50,941 nucleotides of DNA from Mesostigma viride (taxonomy: Eukaryota; Streptophyta; Mesostigmatophyceae; Mesostigmatales; Mesostigmataceae). Of the stretch, positions 21,999 through 31,732 are shown piece by piece. Made by a program: the position numbers and the translations under genes. The notes below the pieces were generated by a model. It was not told the origin of the DNA, ran no database searches, and worked only from the letters and a program-made list of their open reading frames with translations. The stretch is from the NCBI GenBank assembly GCA_009746045.1, contig RPFO01000448.1:3748373-3799313 (forward strand), given 5' to 3'. Each line of letters begins with the position of its first letter. Position 1 is the stretch's first letter.

Positions 21999-22357
21999 CT
22001 GAGGTAAGGTTTACGAAACATTTCAAACTTTTCATTAAAATTATTTCATTAATATTTAAGCGCGACGCACAGCGTCTCCACAGACATTTTTCTACCTACA
22101 CAGTCCAGTGTGTTGTGGCGCCTCAGAAGTCATACAACAAATTCTTGCGCTGTCACAAGGTCCGGCCGGCGACGTGCGCCGGAAATGCGCGGACAATACA
22201 AATTAATTTGGCACACGGACACGTCCAGCCTGTTTGGGATCATAAAAATAGACTTTCGTCACGTGACCTAGTGTTTTCCTGTTTACATCATGCCCATTTA
22301 ATATTAATGCTGCTGTTACCCTGCTCATGACCATGCCCTGAATTCCATTCTTTGGAA
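21999..22357. other. Spacer, no gene seen
   Basis: AT-rich sequence with no recognisable coding region. The 126-codon frame at 21950-22330 starts inside a transposon end and has no domain. The last three bases (GAA, 22355-22357) also end each B repeat of the following retrotransposon. Confidence 0.4.
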
Positions 22358-22736
22358 TCGGGGTTCTCTGAACATAGTTTCTTTATAGTGATACGGAAGG
22401 GGAGCCGCTGATGCTAGGTGAAATAGAGCTGGGTGATGTGATCGTAATAAGGTTGATTAGGCTTCTAGTGTACGAGTATTACGGAAGATATGGCCTAATT
22501 GTTGCGGCCCATACCTTGACGGTGTGCTGAGTACCTTGACGACGGATTTTTGCGTCTAGGTTCTCCTAGCAGATCTGTGATTGCGGACGGGTTTGCAACA
22601 GGCAATATCTGAAGTAAAACTTGACGGCTAAAACTGTTTAGAGGCCGTTGCCGGATCTGGCCGTTGGTAGAGAGCCGTTGGCCTTGAAACACGATAAAAG
22701 CTTGCTCACCTAGCTCATGGCGGTCTCTTTTGTTTT
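22358..22736 (+). repeat. A1 split direct repeat
   Basis: Starts TCGGGGTTCTCTGAACATAG and ends GCGGTCTCTTTTGTTTT. The same 379 bp recur at 27200-27578. Confidence 0.95.
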
Positions 22737-22807
22737 AACGAAGGCGGCGACAGGGGTCAGGGGCAGCGTAGCTGACGCCCAGAATTCCTTTCTGCAAAGC
22801 GGCTGGG

Positions 22808-23866
22808 ATGCCGAAGCCCGGGCGGAAGCCAGGTTCGACAGGTGCTGGGAAGCAATTACCGAAAGCTAATCCCGAGGTGCCGACAGCTACTAAACAGACG
22901 GGAAAGGGCCGACTAGGCTGGCCGACGCAGAAGAAAAGGCTCCATCAGGAGCTCTCCACTTGCTCGGGCCTGCCTGAAGTGTGCGCTGCCTTTGAGGCGG
23001 TCCTCGGGACCGACTGGGTAACTACTGTCAGCCGGTGGTCTGCGGCCCAGCTGGAGTCCGTCGTTGGACTGCTGGTCGACCACGTGGACGGGCCTGAAAT
23101 TCTGGCAGCAGCGGACCCAAACGAAGCGCTAGTGGCAGCCCTCCAAAGCGCCCGGGACTTGGCGGACTCGGACGAAGAGGAGATGCAGCCACCACGCCGG
23201 CCCACGAAAGGGGCGAAAAAGGGGACGAAAAAAGTCGGAAGCCCAGCCCCGAGCAAGGGAAAGGCCGCGGGGGATGTGAGGGAGCAGCTCTTGGAGCTGG
23301 CGGCTATTATTGGCAAGCAGGGGCAGGCGGGCAAAGAAGAGGAGGAGGAGGAGGAGTCCGAGGAAGAGGATTTCCTGACGAAATTGAAGGATGCGCTGGC
23401 CGGGGCAGATGGGGCTTCCAGGAAGCCGAAAAAGACCAAAGGGGTGACGCTGCCCACTCGAGCACAAGTGGTGAATTGGAGGGTGCAAGAGAGAGTGCTC
23501 CCCGAGGTGCTCGAGGATGCCAACGACAATGGAGGGGGGATAAAGAGTTGGATCATGGCTACTCGCCAAGGGGGGTGGAGGAACCAGGAAAGCAGGAAGG
23601 TGGTCATGAACATCGCCCTGGCCATGGACACACTCTTCAAGGAGTTGGGGCCGGCAGCCGGGGAGTTGGCTGGGGTAGAGTATCTCATGAGGGTGGTGGC
23701 AGCCATGCTCCTAGTGGAGAGCCAGGGGTCAGGAGGGTGGAAGGTGGCTGGCCACCTCCTTGCTCTCAAGGAAGATGCCTCCTTGGTGAGCAACCCGGCC
23801 ATGAAGATGGCCCTGCAAAGCGCCACGATGATGGAGAAGCTGGGCAAGGCCCAGCAAACCAAGTAA
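22808..23866 (+). CDS. Gag-like ORF1 of the Ngaro-like element
   Basis: A 352-residue protein starting at ATG 22808. The basic, proline/glycine-rich N-terminus (PKPGRKPGSTGAGK) is followed by a helical segment (about residues 45-120). Next comes an acidic stretch (DSDEEEMQPPRRP and EEEEEEESEEEDF) and a helical C-terminal half (about 220-345) with a conserved-looking WRVQERVLPEVLEDANDNGG segment. There is no zinc knuckle. Gag proteins of this order are poorly conserved, so the assignment rests on its position before pol. It probably coats the RNA. Confidence 0.65.
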   Translation: MPKPGRKPGSTGAGKQLPKANPEVPTATKQTGKGRLGWPTQKKRLHQELSTCSGLPEVCAAFEAVLGTDWVTTVSRWSAAQLESVVGLLVDHVDGPEILAAADPNEALVAALQSARDLADSDEEEMQPPRRPTKGAKKGTKKVGSPAPSKGKAAGDVREQLLELAAIIGKQGQAGKEEEEEEESEEEDFLTKLKDALAGADGASRKPKKTKGVTLPTRAQVVNWRVQERVLPEVLEDANDNGGGIKSWIMATRQGGWRNQESRKVVMNIALAMDTLFKELGPAAGELAGVEYLMRVVAAMLLVESQGSGGWKVAGHLLALKEDASLVSNPAMKMALQSATMMEKLGKAQQTK

Positions 23867-23913
23867 ACACCGAAAGGGTAAACCGCTCCCCCTTCCCACT
23901 GCCTCTTCCTACA

Positions 23914-26538
23914 ATGCCTCTAAGCACTACGTGGGGGAGAGTGAGGTCAGCACGCAGACGCCAGCGTGCAACTCGCCGCCGCCGGACCTTCACTCTACAA
24001 CACAAGGTGATTACGTGGTTGAATTGGCTATGGCACGGGGGGGCAGACCCTCCGCCTAAATCTGGAGGCGCGTGCTCCAGAGGAACGGCGGAGGCCCTGA
24101 AAAGGGTCAAGAAGCACTGCGAGTGGTACAGTCGCCGCGTAACCGGCGTTGCGACAGGCCCCGCAGAAGGAAGTGATCTAATCTATGGGAAATGTAATAA
24201 GTATGAACAACTTGTGGCGGAGCGGGTGAGTCTGCCGAAGCGCGAGGTGGCAGGAAAGGCGAAGCTGCTGGATTTGCTGGCGCTACGACCTAGTTGGCGA
24301 GAGGTGTACGCGAGCGAAGCCAACTGCATCAAGCCGGAGGTGGCTGCCAGTGCGAGGTATTGGAATGTACCTGCCCCCAGCCGAGGGTGCACCATGGCGG
24401 AGTGGGGCAAGTTGATGGGGAGGGCAGCGGACGTGGGGATGGTGGAGTTCCGAGAGACGCGGCCAAAGTGGGTAGACGGATGTTTTGGGGTGGCCAAAGG
24501 AGTGGGGGAGTTAAGGCTCATTGTGAATAAGAAGTTGGGGAACGCACTGTGGGTGGACCCCCCTAAGACGGTGTTACCCCACCTGGGCATATACTCGGAG
24601 GTCTATATCAAGGGTCGGTGCTACACGGCCAAGAGCGATCTGGTCTCGTATTACTATACCATCCAAGTGCCGGAGTGGTGGTGGGATTATCAAGGGCTAC
24701 CTGATGTGTGGTCCACCGATGTCGGGCTGCCGGGGCGGCGGAGGAGGGTGTGGCCAGTGCTGAAAGTGCTGGCCATGGGGCACTCCCACGCTGTAGCGCT
24801 AGGGGAAGCCATCCATGAGATGGTCCTCTATGCCACGGGCGCTTTGGATCCTAGACGGCAGGTGAACCGCCTCACAAGTGTAGGGGAGCTGACCGTGCTT
24901 CGGAATGCATGGGGTAACCCAACCGCCCTAGCCATCGAGTACAAGGAGGAGAGCACGAGGGAGATGCAAATCGACCTTGAGGACCCCCCTGCCCCTATGG
25001 TATCCATCACTATTGATGACCTGGTGGTCAGCAATGGGCGCACGTGCGAGGCGGTGAATCGCTTAATCGCGAGTGCTATTGAAGACGGGTACGCGCCTAA
25101 CAACCTTGTGCCCTCCAAGGACAAGACGATCATGGCTAGCCCGGAGGGGGAGGACGAGCTAGAAGCTCTGGGTGTTGTTCACCGGCGGGATGGGGTGTTG
25201 GAGCCGACAGCTAAGCAGCTCACCCTTGTGGTTGCGCACACTCGTGTACTCCTCGAGAGGGGACGCGCTACCGCTGAGGCGCTGGCGGCCGTCGTGGGCC
25301 GGTGGGTGTGGCTGCAGATGCTCAGCCGCACTTGCTTGTCCATATGGCAGCAGAGTTTTAAGTTCATCAACCTCAAGGGGTGGGGCCAGCGAACGCGACC
25401 TTTGTGGCAAGGTGTGCGCGATGAGCTCGAGTGTGCCATGGCGTTGGCCCCCATGCTCCGTGTGGACCGGGGGGCTGCCCTGGCTCCGGTGGTGGTGGCC
25501 TCGGATGCGTCTAGTTTTGGGCAGGGGGTTGTCTACGCTGAGATGGCCCCAGCTGAGGTGACGGAATTAGCTCGGGCCCGGGAGGTGCGGGGTTACCCAA
25601 CCCTCCTCACCCCAGGTGAGGCCATGTATGCCGGGCCTAGACCCTTGACCAAGGCCGCGGAAAAAGCCATCATCCACGGGCGATGGCGCGTCGGGATCAA
25701 GAGTCGCTGGCGCGATTCGACCATGCACATCAACGAGAAGGAAGTGCGGGCCGCTGTGAAGGGGGTGGAGCGCTCGGCCCGGAACCTCGGAACATGGGGT
25801 AAGCGGGTGGTGAGGTTAGTGGACTCCACTGCCGCTTTGGGCTGCTTGGCTAAAGGGCGTTCCTCTTCTTACCGGTTAAACAAGCAATGCCGCCGGTTGT
25901 GCGCTCTTACGTTGGTCACCGGCAGCCGCTCACAATGGGTCTGGACGCCAAGTGAGCTTCAGCCTGCGGATGGGCCTTCGCGGGGGCTTTCCATGGCTGC
26001 CTCGGTGGCCGGGTGGGTCCGCGATTTGACTCGCGAGGGTGTTCATCCCAATCCCGGGCCTCGGCTTGGCGCTAGCTACTTGACCCTTCTTGAGGGCAAG
26101 GTGAAGCCGGCTACTTTGATGGTTTACCATCGGGGTCTTAGGTCCTTTTTCGCATGGTGGGCGAGCCGGCGGGGTCGGGTTGGCAGCTTGTTGCGCGGCT
26201 TGACGATAGAGGAATACTATTGCGAGTATGTCGCTTGGGCGCACTCACGGTGTTACAGCCGCCAGTTGTGTGTCAATGCGCTTATGGGCCTGAATTTGTA
26301 CTTCCCCCGGGAGGTGCGGGATTGGGCCTTGGCACGAAGTGTTTTGGCTGGCTGGCGCACGTTGGCACCCCTCGTGCCCCCCCCCCATTCCATGGGAGGC
26401 TGCGTTTGCGCTTGCTTGTACTATGGTGCTCCAGCGGCAGCCTCGTGCGGCTATGATGGTCATCGTTATTTTCCAACAATACCTGCGGGTATCGGAGGCG
26501 CTCAACCTGTTGGTCGGCCATGTGCGCTTGCAGCCTGA
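23914..26538 (+). CDS. Pol of the Ngaro-like element: reverse transcriptase, RNase H and N-terminal part of the tyrosine recombinase
   Basis: The frame is open from 23476, overlapping the gag frame. The first plausible ATG after gag is at 23914. RT motifs run from WVDGCFGVAKGVGELRLIVN (fingers) through TAKSDLVSYYYTIQVPEWWW (first catalytic Asp) to SITIDDLVVSN (the Asp-Asp pair, about 25000-25030). RNase H follows with VVVASDASSFGQGV, NEKEVRAAV, RLVDSTAAL and ADGPSRG, supplying the expected Asp/Glu residues. A short linker with HPNPGP leads to a helical N-terminal recombinase domain (KVKPATLMVYHRGLRSFFAW). The frame is lost at a run of ten C (26377-26386). The recombinase catalytic half continues in another frame. 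Confidence 0.85.
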   Translation: MPLSTTWGRVRSARRRQRATRRRRTFTLQHKVITWLNWLWHGGADPPPKSGGACSRGTAEALKRVKKHCEWYSRRVTGVATGPAEGSDLIYGKCNKYEQLVAERVSLPKREVAGKAKLLDLLALRPSWREVYASEANCIKPEVAASARYWNVPAPSRGCTMAEWGKLMGRAADVGMVEFRETRPKWVDGCFGVAKGVGELRLIVNKKLGNALWVDPPKTVLPHLGIYSEVYIKGRCYTAKSDLVSYYYTIQVPEWWWDYQGLPDVWSTDVGLPGRRRRVWPVLKVLAMGHSHAVALGEAIHEMVLYATGALDPRRQVNRLTSVGELTVLRNAWGNPTALAIEYKEESTREMQIDLEDPPAPMVSITIDDLVVSNGRTCEAVNRLIASAIEDGYAPNNLVPSKDKTIMASPEGEDELEALGVVHRRDGVLEPTAKQLTLVVAHTRVLLERGRATAEALAAVVGRWVWLQMLSRTCLSIWQQSFKFINLKGWGQRTRPLWQGVRDELECAMALAPMLRVDRGAALAPVVVASDASSFGQGVVYAEMAPAEVTELARAREVRGYPTLLTPGEAMYAGPRPLTKAAEKAIIHGRWRVGIKSRWRDSTMHINEKEVRAAVKGVERSARNLGTWGKRVVRLVDSTAALGCLAKGRSSSYRLNKQCRRLCALTLVTGSRSQWVWTPSELQPADGPSRGLSMAASVAGWVRDLTREGVHPNPGPRLGASYLTLLEGKVKPATLMVYHRGLRSFFAWWASRRGRVGSLLRGLTIEEYYCEYVAWAHSRCYSRQLCVNALMGLNLYFPREVRDWALARSVLAGWRTLAPLVPPPHSMGGCVCACLYYGAPAAASCGYDGHRYFPTIPAGIGGAQPVGRPCALAA

Positions 26539-26989
26539 TGTTCGGTTGCGGGGTTCGCAGCGGGGCGCCTTGTTGTTGATGTCAGCTAAGACGGCTAAGG
26601 GGGAGGTGCAGTCTGTGGTGATCGAGGATGTCATGACTGAGACCCTCTTGCGGGCTTGTATGCGTGGCAAGGCGGCCTGGGAGCGGGTGTTCCCTTACGA
26701 TTATGCCCAGTTCAGCCGGGTTTGGCATCAGGCCACGCAAGCTTTGGGGGTCGACACGGTGTTTACCATTCACGGGCTGCGGCATGGGGGGGCTACCTAT
26801 GATTTTTTGCGGCAGCGCAGCATGGCTGATATTCAGCATCGGGGTCGCTGGCGCAGCAGCAAAACTGTCGCCCACTATGTGGGATTGCACCGGAGCTTGG
26901 CCCTCACCCTTCCTGACGCCCTGGTTCGGGCTATCGCCGCCTGCCCCCCGCGCATTTGGCGGAGCGTCTTTTCTCTGCCTTCCTCTTAA
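26387..26989 (+). CDS. Tyrosine recombinase catalytic half, in a shifted frame
   Basis: Immediately after the C10 run the second frame reads through IFQQYLRVSEALNLLVGHV (catalytic Arg I), TIHGLRHGGATY (His-x-x-Arg) and IQHRGRWRSSKTVAHYVGLH (His/Trp and nucleophilic Tyr), ending at TAA 26989. All residues of the R-H-R-H-Y set are present, so the active site is intact. The frame change at a homopolymer fits either a single-base sequencing or assembly error or a real mutation. The strong conservation on both sides favours recent change or error. The enzyme joins a circular cDNA intermediate to target DNA. Confidence 0.8.
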   Translation: MPWEAAFALACTMVLQRQPRAAMMVIVIFQQYLRVSEALNLLVGHVRLQPDVRLRGSQRGALLLMSAKTAKGEVQSVVIEDVMTETLLRACMRGKAAWERVFPYDYAQFSRVWHQATQALGVDTVFTIHGLRHGGATYDFLRQRSMADIQHRGRWRSSKTVAHYVGLHRSLALTLPDALVRAIAACPPRIWRSVFSLPSS

Positions 26990-27065
26990 GTTCCCTTCAT
27001 TCTTGTCTTATGCGTCCACCGGTTTTTGTTTTGCCCCTGGCTTGGGTCGCCAGGGAGGGATGTAA

Positions 27066-27199
27066 GGGTAAGGCTAGCCTTTTTGGACATAAAGTGTTCC
27101 CATGGGTAAGGATGGCCAGTTGAGGGCCACTTCCCGATGTGCTCTACTTATTGTTTTAATAAAGAGTCTGGTTACCCTGGAGTTCCACGGTTAATAGAA
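27066..27199 (+). repeat. B1 split direct repeat
   Basis: Starts GGGTAAGGCTAGCCTTTTTG, contains AATAAAGAGTCTGG (a possible AATAAA polyadenylation signal) and ends GGTTAATAGAA. It repeats at 27612-27745 as B2. Confidence 0.95.
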
Positions 27200-27578
27200 T
27201 CGGGGTTCTCTGAACATAGTTTCTTTATAGTGATACGGAAGGGGAGCCGCTGATGCTAGGTGAAATAGAGCTGGGTGATGTGATCGTAATAAGGTTGATT
27301 AGGCTTCTAGTGTACGAGTATTACGGAAGATATGGCCTAATTGTTGCGGCCCATACCTTGACGGTGTGCTGAGTACCTTGACGACGGATTTTTGCGTCTA
27401 GGTTCTCCTAGCAGATCTGTGATTGCGGACGGGTTTGCAACAGGCAATATCTGAAGTAAAACTTGACGGCTAAAACTGTTTAGAGGCCGTTGCCGGATCT
27501 GGCCGTTGGTAGAGAGCCGTTGGCCTTGAAACACGATAAAAGCTTGCTCACCTAGCTCATGGCGGTCTCTTTTGTTTT
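27200..27578 (+). repeat. A2 split direct repeat
   Basis: Identical in length and sequence, as far as I can see, to A1. It directly abuts B1 with no spacer. Confidence 0.95.
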
Positions 27579-27611
27579 CCCACCCGCCCTCCCTGTGTGT
27601 TGCCTGTTTGG

Positions 27612-27745
27612 GGGTAAGGCTAGCCTTTTTGGACATAAAGTGTTCCCATGGGTAAGGATGGCCAGTTGGGGGCCACTTCCCGATGTGCTCTACTTATTGT
27701 TTTAATAAAGAGTCTGGTTACCCTGGAGTTCCACGGTTAATAGAA
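27612..27745 (+). repeat. B2 split direct repeat and right end of the element
   Basis: Second copy of the B repeat with one visible change (GTTGGGGGCC for GTTGAGGGCC). A 33-bp unique spacer separates it from A2. Confidence 0.95.
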
Positions 27746-28322
27746 TAGTGTTTTCTTGTTTAGGGGCTGGCATGCGGCATGCCGGCGTTGGTTGACATGC
27801 CATGGATGAAAAACGCCAAGAAGAGTATATGGCCCCGCTGCATGCCACCAAAAATCACCTGGTTGATAAACCAAGGGGATAGCATGCACAGCCGTGAGAC
27901 ACACAGCAGACCCAGCAAAGCAAAATTCAGGTTGTAATTAAGCGAGTGGAGATTACTTTTGACATGCTTGATGAAGAAACATATAACACACCTTCTATTG
28001 TCACACCTTCTTTAAACAAATGGTTGATTGATCACCTTACACACCACGTAAACATGCTAGCAGACGCGCTCTTCAGTCCAGTGAAAATCCACGTGCGAAG
28101 CAAGTCAGCTGACGCAGAAAGCACCATGAATGTCAGCCAGTACAGCAGTAAATGACTGACGCCCCAAACCCGTGACCAGGCAAGCATCCAGAGGGGCTTT
28201 CCAAGCCCAGTATATTCCTGAAAAAAGCATCACAGATCCTTGGGCAACGGACGTTCACACAGGACATTCGAAGGACCATGAAGATGGCGTCCTGCACGGC
28301 TAAGAAAATAAAACGCAACGCT
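27746..28322. other. Spacer, no gene seen
   Basis: I find no domain, repeat family or RNA gene in this stretch. A short frame (27946-28155) is open but unsupported. Confidence 0.4.
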
Positions 28323-28480
28323 ATTAATTAATTAATTAATTAGACTCGTGCTCCCGTTGGGGAGTCACGGAGCATTAACCCGCCGATGGATGGATGGATG
28401 GGTGCAACATTCCTACCGGTCTAATCTATCTATATTGGCTACATACTACATCTACCTAACAGCATTCTATCTACAACGCA
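28323..28480 (-). repeat. Dispersed repeat with TTAA tail and CTCCC/GGGAG hairpin, copy 1
   Basis: (TTAA)n then GACTCGTGCTCCCGTTGGGG, a GGAT run and a (T/A)CTATCTA-rich tail. A second copy about 945 bp away at 29264-29470 is nearly identical over 150 bp. Read on the minus strand it ends CTCCCCAACGGGAG...(TTAA)n, like the 3' ends of the LINE-type units at 44.5 and 46.5 kb. Confidence 0.7.
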
Positions 28481-29263
28481 ACGGTATGCTATGTCTTTGC
28501 TGCGACTAGGTGGCCGAATAGTCGGTGAAATGGAAAGAACGCAACCATGAGAGCAGGTAGTACCCCGGTCATCGAAACAAACGCCTCACCATCGGAATCG
28601 CCAGTTACGTCCCGTGGCAAAAAATCCAGCGTTCTTTCCAATATGATGGCACCAGAAACTCGTCGGCCACACCCCACGCCTTCCACGAACAGCAAACTGA
28701 TTTCACTAGGCACCCAGTACGTAAAGCAATTAAGCATGATACTACAATACCTAAATCTACAACGACATTCCATTTCCAGGTCGCCATAGCGACACGGACC
28801 TCTCCCACGCAGGTATCACTCCGTTGACGCACCTCTGGACAGCTTTATAGATTTCGTACTTGCTCTTCAAACATAAAATTTTGACGTATAAAACCATGGC
28901 TGCGCATTCCCCATCCCAATTTTCTAGCGTACGTTTCCTGCCATCGCCAGCCAGCAAATTGCTGGCGGAGCACGTCACTTAGTTTTTCGTCAGATGGTGG
29001 CTGTCGGCGTGGCCTGCGGCTGCGTCGTTTCGGTGGTGTTATCGATTTCGGGTCGTTTCCGTTGGATTTGCGACCGTTGCGGCCGAAGGCTGTTTGTTTT
29101 CCGTAGTTTGCTTGTTTTGTATTGGTTGTTTATGTGTAGTATTCAAATGGACGGACGACCCGAGCCGCTAACTTAGCGGGTTTATCACGGCCGATGGATC
29201 CATCATCGGACGCTCCAGATTGTCGGAGGCTAACGTTTTAACTTTTTGCATTTCGCCTTCGTA
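28481..29263. other. Unassigned segment between two dispersed repeat copies
   Basis: A frame at 28547-28789 (plus) has a Ser/Thr/Pro-rich composition but no domain. 28994-29176 is a short hydrophobic frame. I cannot support a gene. Confidence 0.35.
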
Positions 29264-29470
29264 TATTAATTAATTAATTACTTAGACTCGTGCTCCCGTT
29301 GGGGAGTCACGGAGCATTAACCCCGATGGATGGATGGATGGGTGCAAACATTCCTACCGGTCTAATCTATCTACGATGGCTACATACTACATCTATCTAA
29401 CGGCATTCTAACTACAACATCTATCTACATCTATCTACATCTATCTACATCTATCTAGGCAGCCGCAAGC
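29264..29470 (-). repeat. Dispersed repeat with TTAA tail and CTCCC/GGGAG hairpin, copy 2
   Basis: Second copy of the 28323 repeat, ending in an expanded ACATCTATCT microsatellite. Confidence 0.7.
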
Positions 29471-29484
29471 TGCCCTAGGGGGAG

Positions 29485-29800
29485 CTATCTGGCGTGCCTC
29501 CCGCGGGATTGCACACGCGGGCGCTTCCCCACTGGGGGGGGCTCGTTGTCCTCTATGACCTGGGCCCACTTGGCCTTGTCAATCATCTTCTTCCAAATCA
29601 CGGAGAGGCCTAGGCCCCCCATGTCCTCTACTAGCTGTTCTTTGAAGGTGCGGGCCTTGCGGCGTCTAACATCACTGGGCCCAGCCCACGTCAGGAGGTG
29701 CCGGCCAGGCTGGGCTGGTCGCAGTCCTGCGGGGGGGCCACGTGAGGTGTCTACCTGGTTGGTGCGAGCTAGGTGCCCTACTAGGCTGCTGCAGGCGGCG
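29485..29800 (-). pseudogene. C-terminal remnant of a LINE-type polyprotein
   Basis: The minus-strand frame encodes a Leu-Leu-Thr-Trp-Ala-Gly-Pro block, then RRRKARTFKEQLVEDMGGLG and a terminal helix ending DKAKWAQVIEDNE, before a basic tail and stop. The pattern (basic stretch, x-V-x-E-D-hydrophobic, then Lys/Arg-x-x-W) is seen at the extreme C-terminus of many LINE ORF2 proteins. On the minus strand it is followed by a very short 3' region and a TAGATAGATG microsatellite tail, as for a 5'-truncated LINE. The family assignment is tentative. Confidence 0.4.
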
Positions 29801-29847
29801 TTGCTTAATGGTGCTGGTGACTTCGTATATGGTAATGGTGCCTTCGT

Positions 29848-29970
29848 ATATGGATGGATGGATTGACGGATTTTCATCCCCTATTCCTATGTTTTCTCAC
29901 GTGTACGGCCTTATAAGCTTCGCCAATTCTGGCGAACCTAACGGTTCTTCCGAAAATTGGCTCCGCCAGA
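29848..29970 (+). repeat. Partial copy of the GGAT-bearing TIR repeat
   Basis: The 3' half of the family seen at 372-815, from the short GGAT run through the CGCCAATTCTGGCG hairpin to GGCTCCGCC. Confidence 0.8.
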
Positions 29971-30544
29971 TAAATAATTAGCTTCTGTAAAATGTTCTGG
30001 CTGAAAACCAGGAAACAAACAAAAGAAAATTAATTAATTAACTCCGGGGGCTGAGGCTTGGACTAAACAAACAAACAAACAAAATTAAATTAATTAACTC
30101 CTGTGGGCTCTGGGTTACTATCACTGCATGACCTCCACTGACTCTACTGTAGCCCGCCTATCATGGCCGGCGAAGGGGGGCCGCCGGGCCGGATTGCCGG
30201 CCGAATTGGGGACGGCGTGTAAGTATCTACCAAACAAACAAAAGAAATTTATTAATTAAATAAGTACCCATGTGCCTTGAACGGCTGCAGGACAAACAAA
30301 CAAACAAAAGGTTTTGATTAAATAACAAGCTTAAGGGGGGGGGGGATGCTTCGCATCCCCCCCCTAAAAGAAGCCGGAAAGAATCTGTAGTGGACGGAGT
30401 TTCGATGCGATGAACTGGGAAAATTGATTGAGAGCTTCTGCGAGTTTTTGCTTTCTGATTGCGATACGGAAGATTTCGGTCGAGAAGCGGCCACGTTCTG
30501 GTCTGAGCACGGATTGTGGCGGCCGTATTTAAAAGACGAAAGCC
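29971..30544. other. Low-complexity spacer with poly(G)/poly(C) hairpin
   Basis: CAAA-type microsatellites occur at 30014, 30068, 30232 and 30294. A hairpin at 30335-30364 has arms of G-run plus GATGC and GCATC plus C-run around TTC. The sequence GGCTTCGCATCCCCCCC recurs at 30745. No gene is seen. Confidence 0.5.
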
Positions 30545-30725
30545 GTCAATCCGACCCTCACTCTAGTAGACGACCCAGTTTCGGTGAGCCGACAGGTGGC
30601 AAGTCGTTACAGCTCTACCAACTACGCTCCAGTCAAGCTCGATCGAGTCGCTAACGTCAAAATGTCGCGAGACGACTTTAAAGCCAGTAAAGATTCCAGC
30701 AAGTGAACGCCAATAGTATCCCACT
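30545..30725 (+). repeat. 170-bp dispersed repeat, copy 1
   Basis: Contains CACTCTAGTAG, GACAGGTGGCAAGTC, CAAGCTCGATCGAGTCGCTA and AATGTCGCGAGACGACTTTA. Further copies lie at 31733-31880 and 32055-32245. A frame on the minus strand is open in copies 1 and 3 but has no domain. Confidence 0.75.
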
Positions 30726-31021
30726 GCACCAATGATCTCCGTTCGGCTTCGCATCCCCCCCAAAAGAAGGCGCAAAGCCGACCGTAACTCTAGTAGTGGA
30801 GTTTCGATCCGTCCGCCGACAGATGGCAACTCCATTCAAGTCAACTGAAGCTTAGCTAAATGGAAAAAAAAAGGAAGAAGTCAGGAGACAAACTGAATAA
30901 CGACACGCCGTTTCGGCCTGAAGCACCGCAGTCGGTCCGCCCTCCCCATCTGCAGTCGTCGCCTCAGTAAGACGCCCCGCCGCAGGCGAGGTCGCAACCC
31001 CCCTCCCCCCTCAGCGAGCCG

Positions 31022-31670
31022 ATGGTCTTTACATGTATTGAGGTCGCAATGAGGCCCCCCGCCGTCCTCGGCGAGACGGACGCCAGAGTCTGCGGGATCC
31101 CCCGCCCCCCGCGCCCCCCCACCCACCCGGAGGTGCCCCCCCCCCACCTCCCGGCCCCTCAGCGAGGGCCGGCCACGATGCGATGGCGGATCCGTCCCCC
31201 GCACCCCCACCCCCCACCCCCCACCCCCCACCCCGAGGTTCCCCCCCCTCTCCCCCCCCCCCCTCAGCGAGACGTCATGATAGTATGCCGGATCCCCCGC
31301 CCCCGCGCCCCCGGCCCCACCCACCTGGAGGTCTCCCCCCACCCCACCCCCGGGCCTCAGCGAGGGCCCTCCATGATGCACTGGCGGGATCCTCCCCGCC
31401 TGAGTGAGACGGCGAGGTCGCAAGGCCCCCCGCCCTCCTCAGCGAGACGCCAGAGTGCGCTGCGAGATCCCCCCCCCCCCGCCCCCCACCCCGAGGTGCC
31501 CCCCCCTCTCCCCCCCCCTCAGCGAGACGTCATAGTATGCGGGATCCCCCGCCCCCCACGCCCCCCACCCACCCGGAGTTCCTCCCCCCCCCCCCCCCCC
31601 CCCCCCCCACCCACCCGGAGTTCCTCCCCCTCGCCCCCCCCCCCCCCCGCCCCCCCGCCGACTTGCGCCC
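31022..31670. repeat. C-rich low-complexity tract with a loose GAGACGTCAT-containing repeat
   Basis: About 650 bp of C-runs (up to roughly 19 C) broken by CCTCAGCGAGACG, GCGGGATCCCCCGCCCCC and CCACCCACCCGGAG motifs that recur several times. Proline-rich and glycine-rich frames here are composition artefacts. The minus strand has many G-runs capable of G-quadruplexes. Confidence 0.75.
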
Positions 31671-31732
31671 AACAGGAAAAGGCGAAAAGGACACCCGTCG
31701 ATCACGAGGACCCCTGAAAATAAGTACGGACC

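Larger units (their letters stand above)
22358..27745 (+). mobile_element. Ngaro/PAT-like tyrosine-recombinase retrotransposon, complete with split direct repeats
   Basis: The layout is A1 (22358-22736), ORFs, B1 (27066-27199), A2 (27200-27578), B2 (27612-27745). A1 and A2 are 379 bp each with no difference I can see. B1 and B2 are 134 bp each with about one difference. This A1-B1-A2-B2 order is the signature of Ngaro- and PAT-type members of the DIRS order, which integrate through a tyrosine recombinase and leave no target duplication. I see none. The element encodes gag-like, RT, RNase H and recombinase parts and no methyltransferase domain, which also favours the Ngaro/PAT group over DIRS1. 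The near-identical repeats indicate a recent insertion. Confidence 0.9.

Noticed and set aside
22945-23862. 305-codon minus-strand ORF opposite the gag-like gene
   Set aside because: A Ser-rich mirror of the acidic gag frame. The element's transcription, repeats and pol are all on the plus strand.
31022-31717. Proline-rich 231-codon ORF and its glycine-rich mirror
   Set aside because: Produced by C-runs with many homopolymers, and the same DNA is open in opposing frames.
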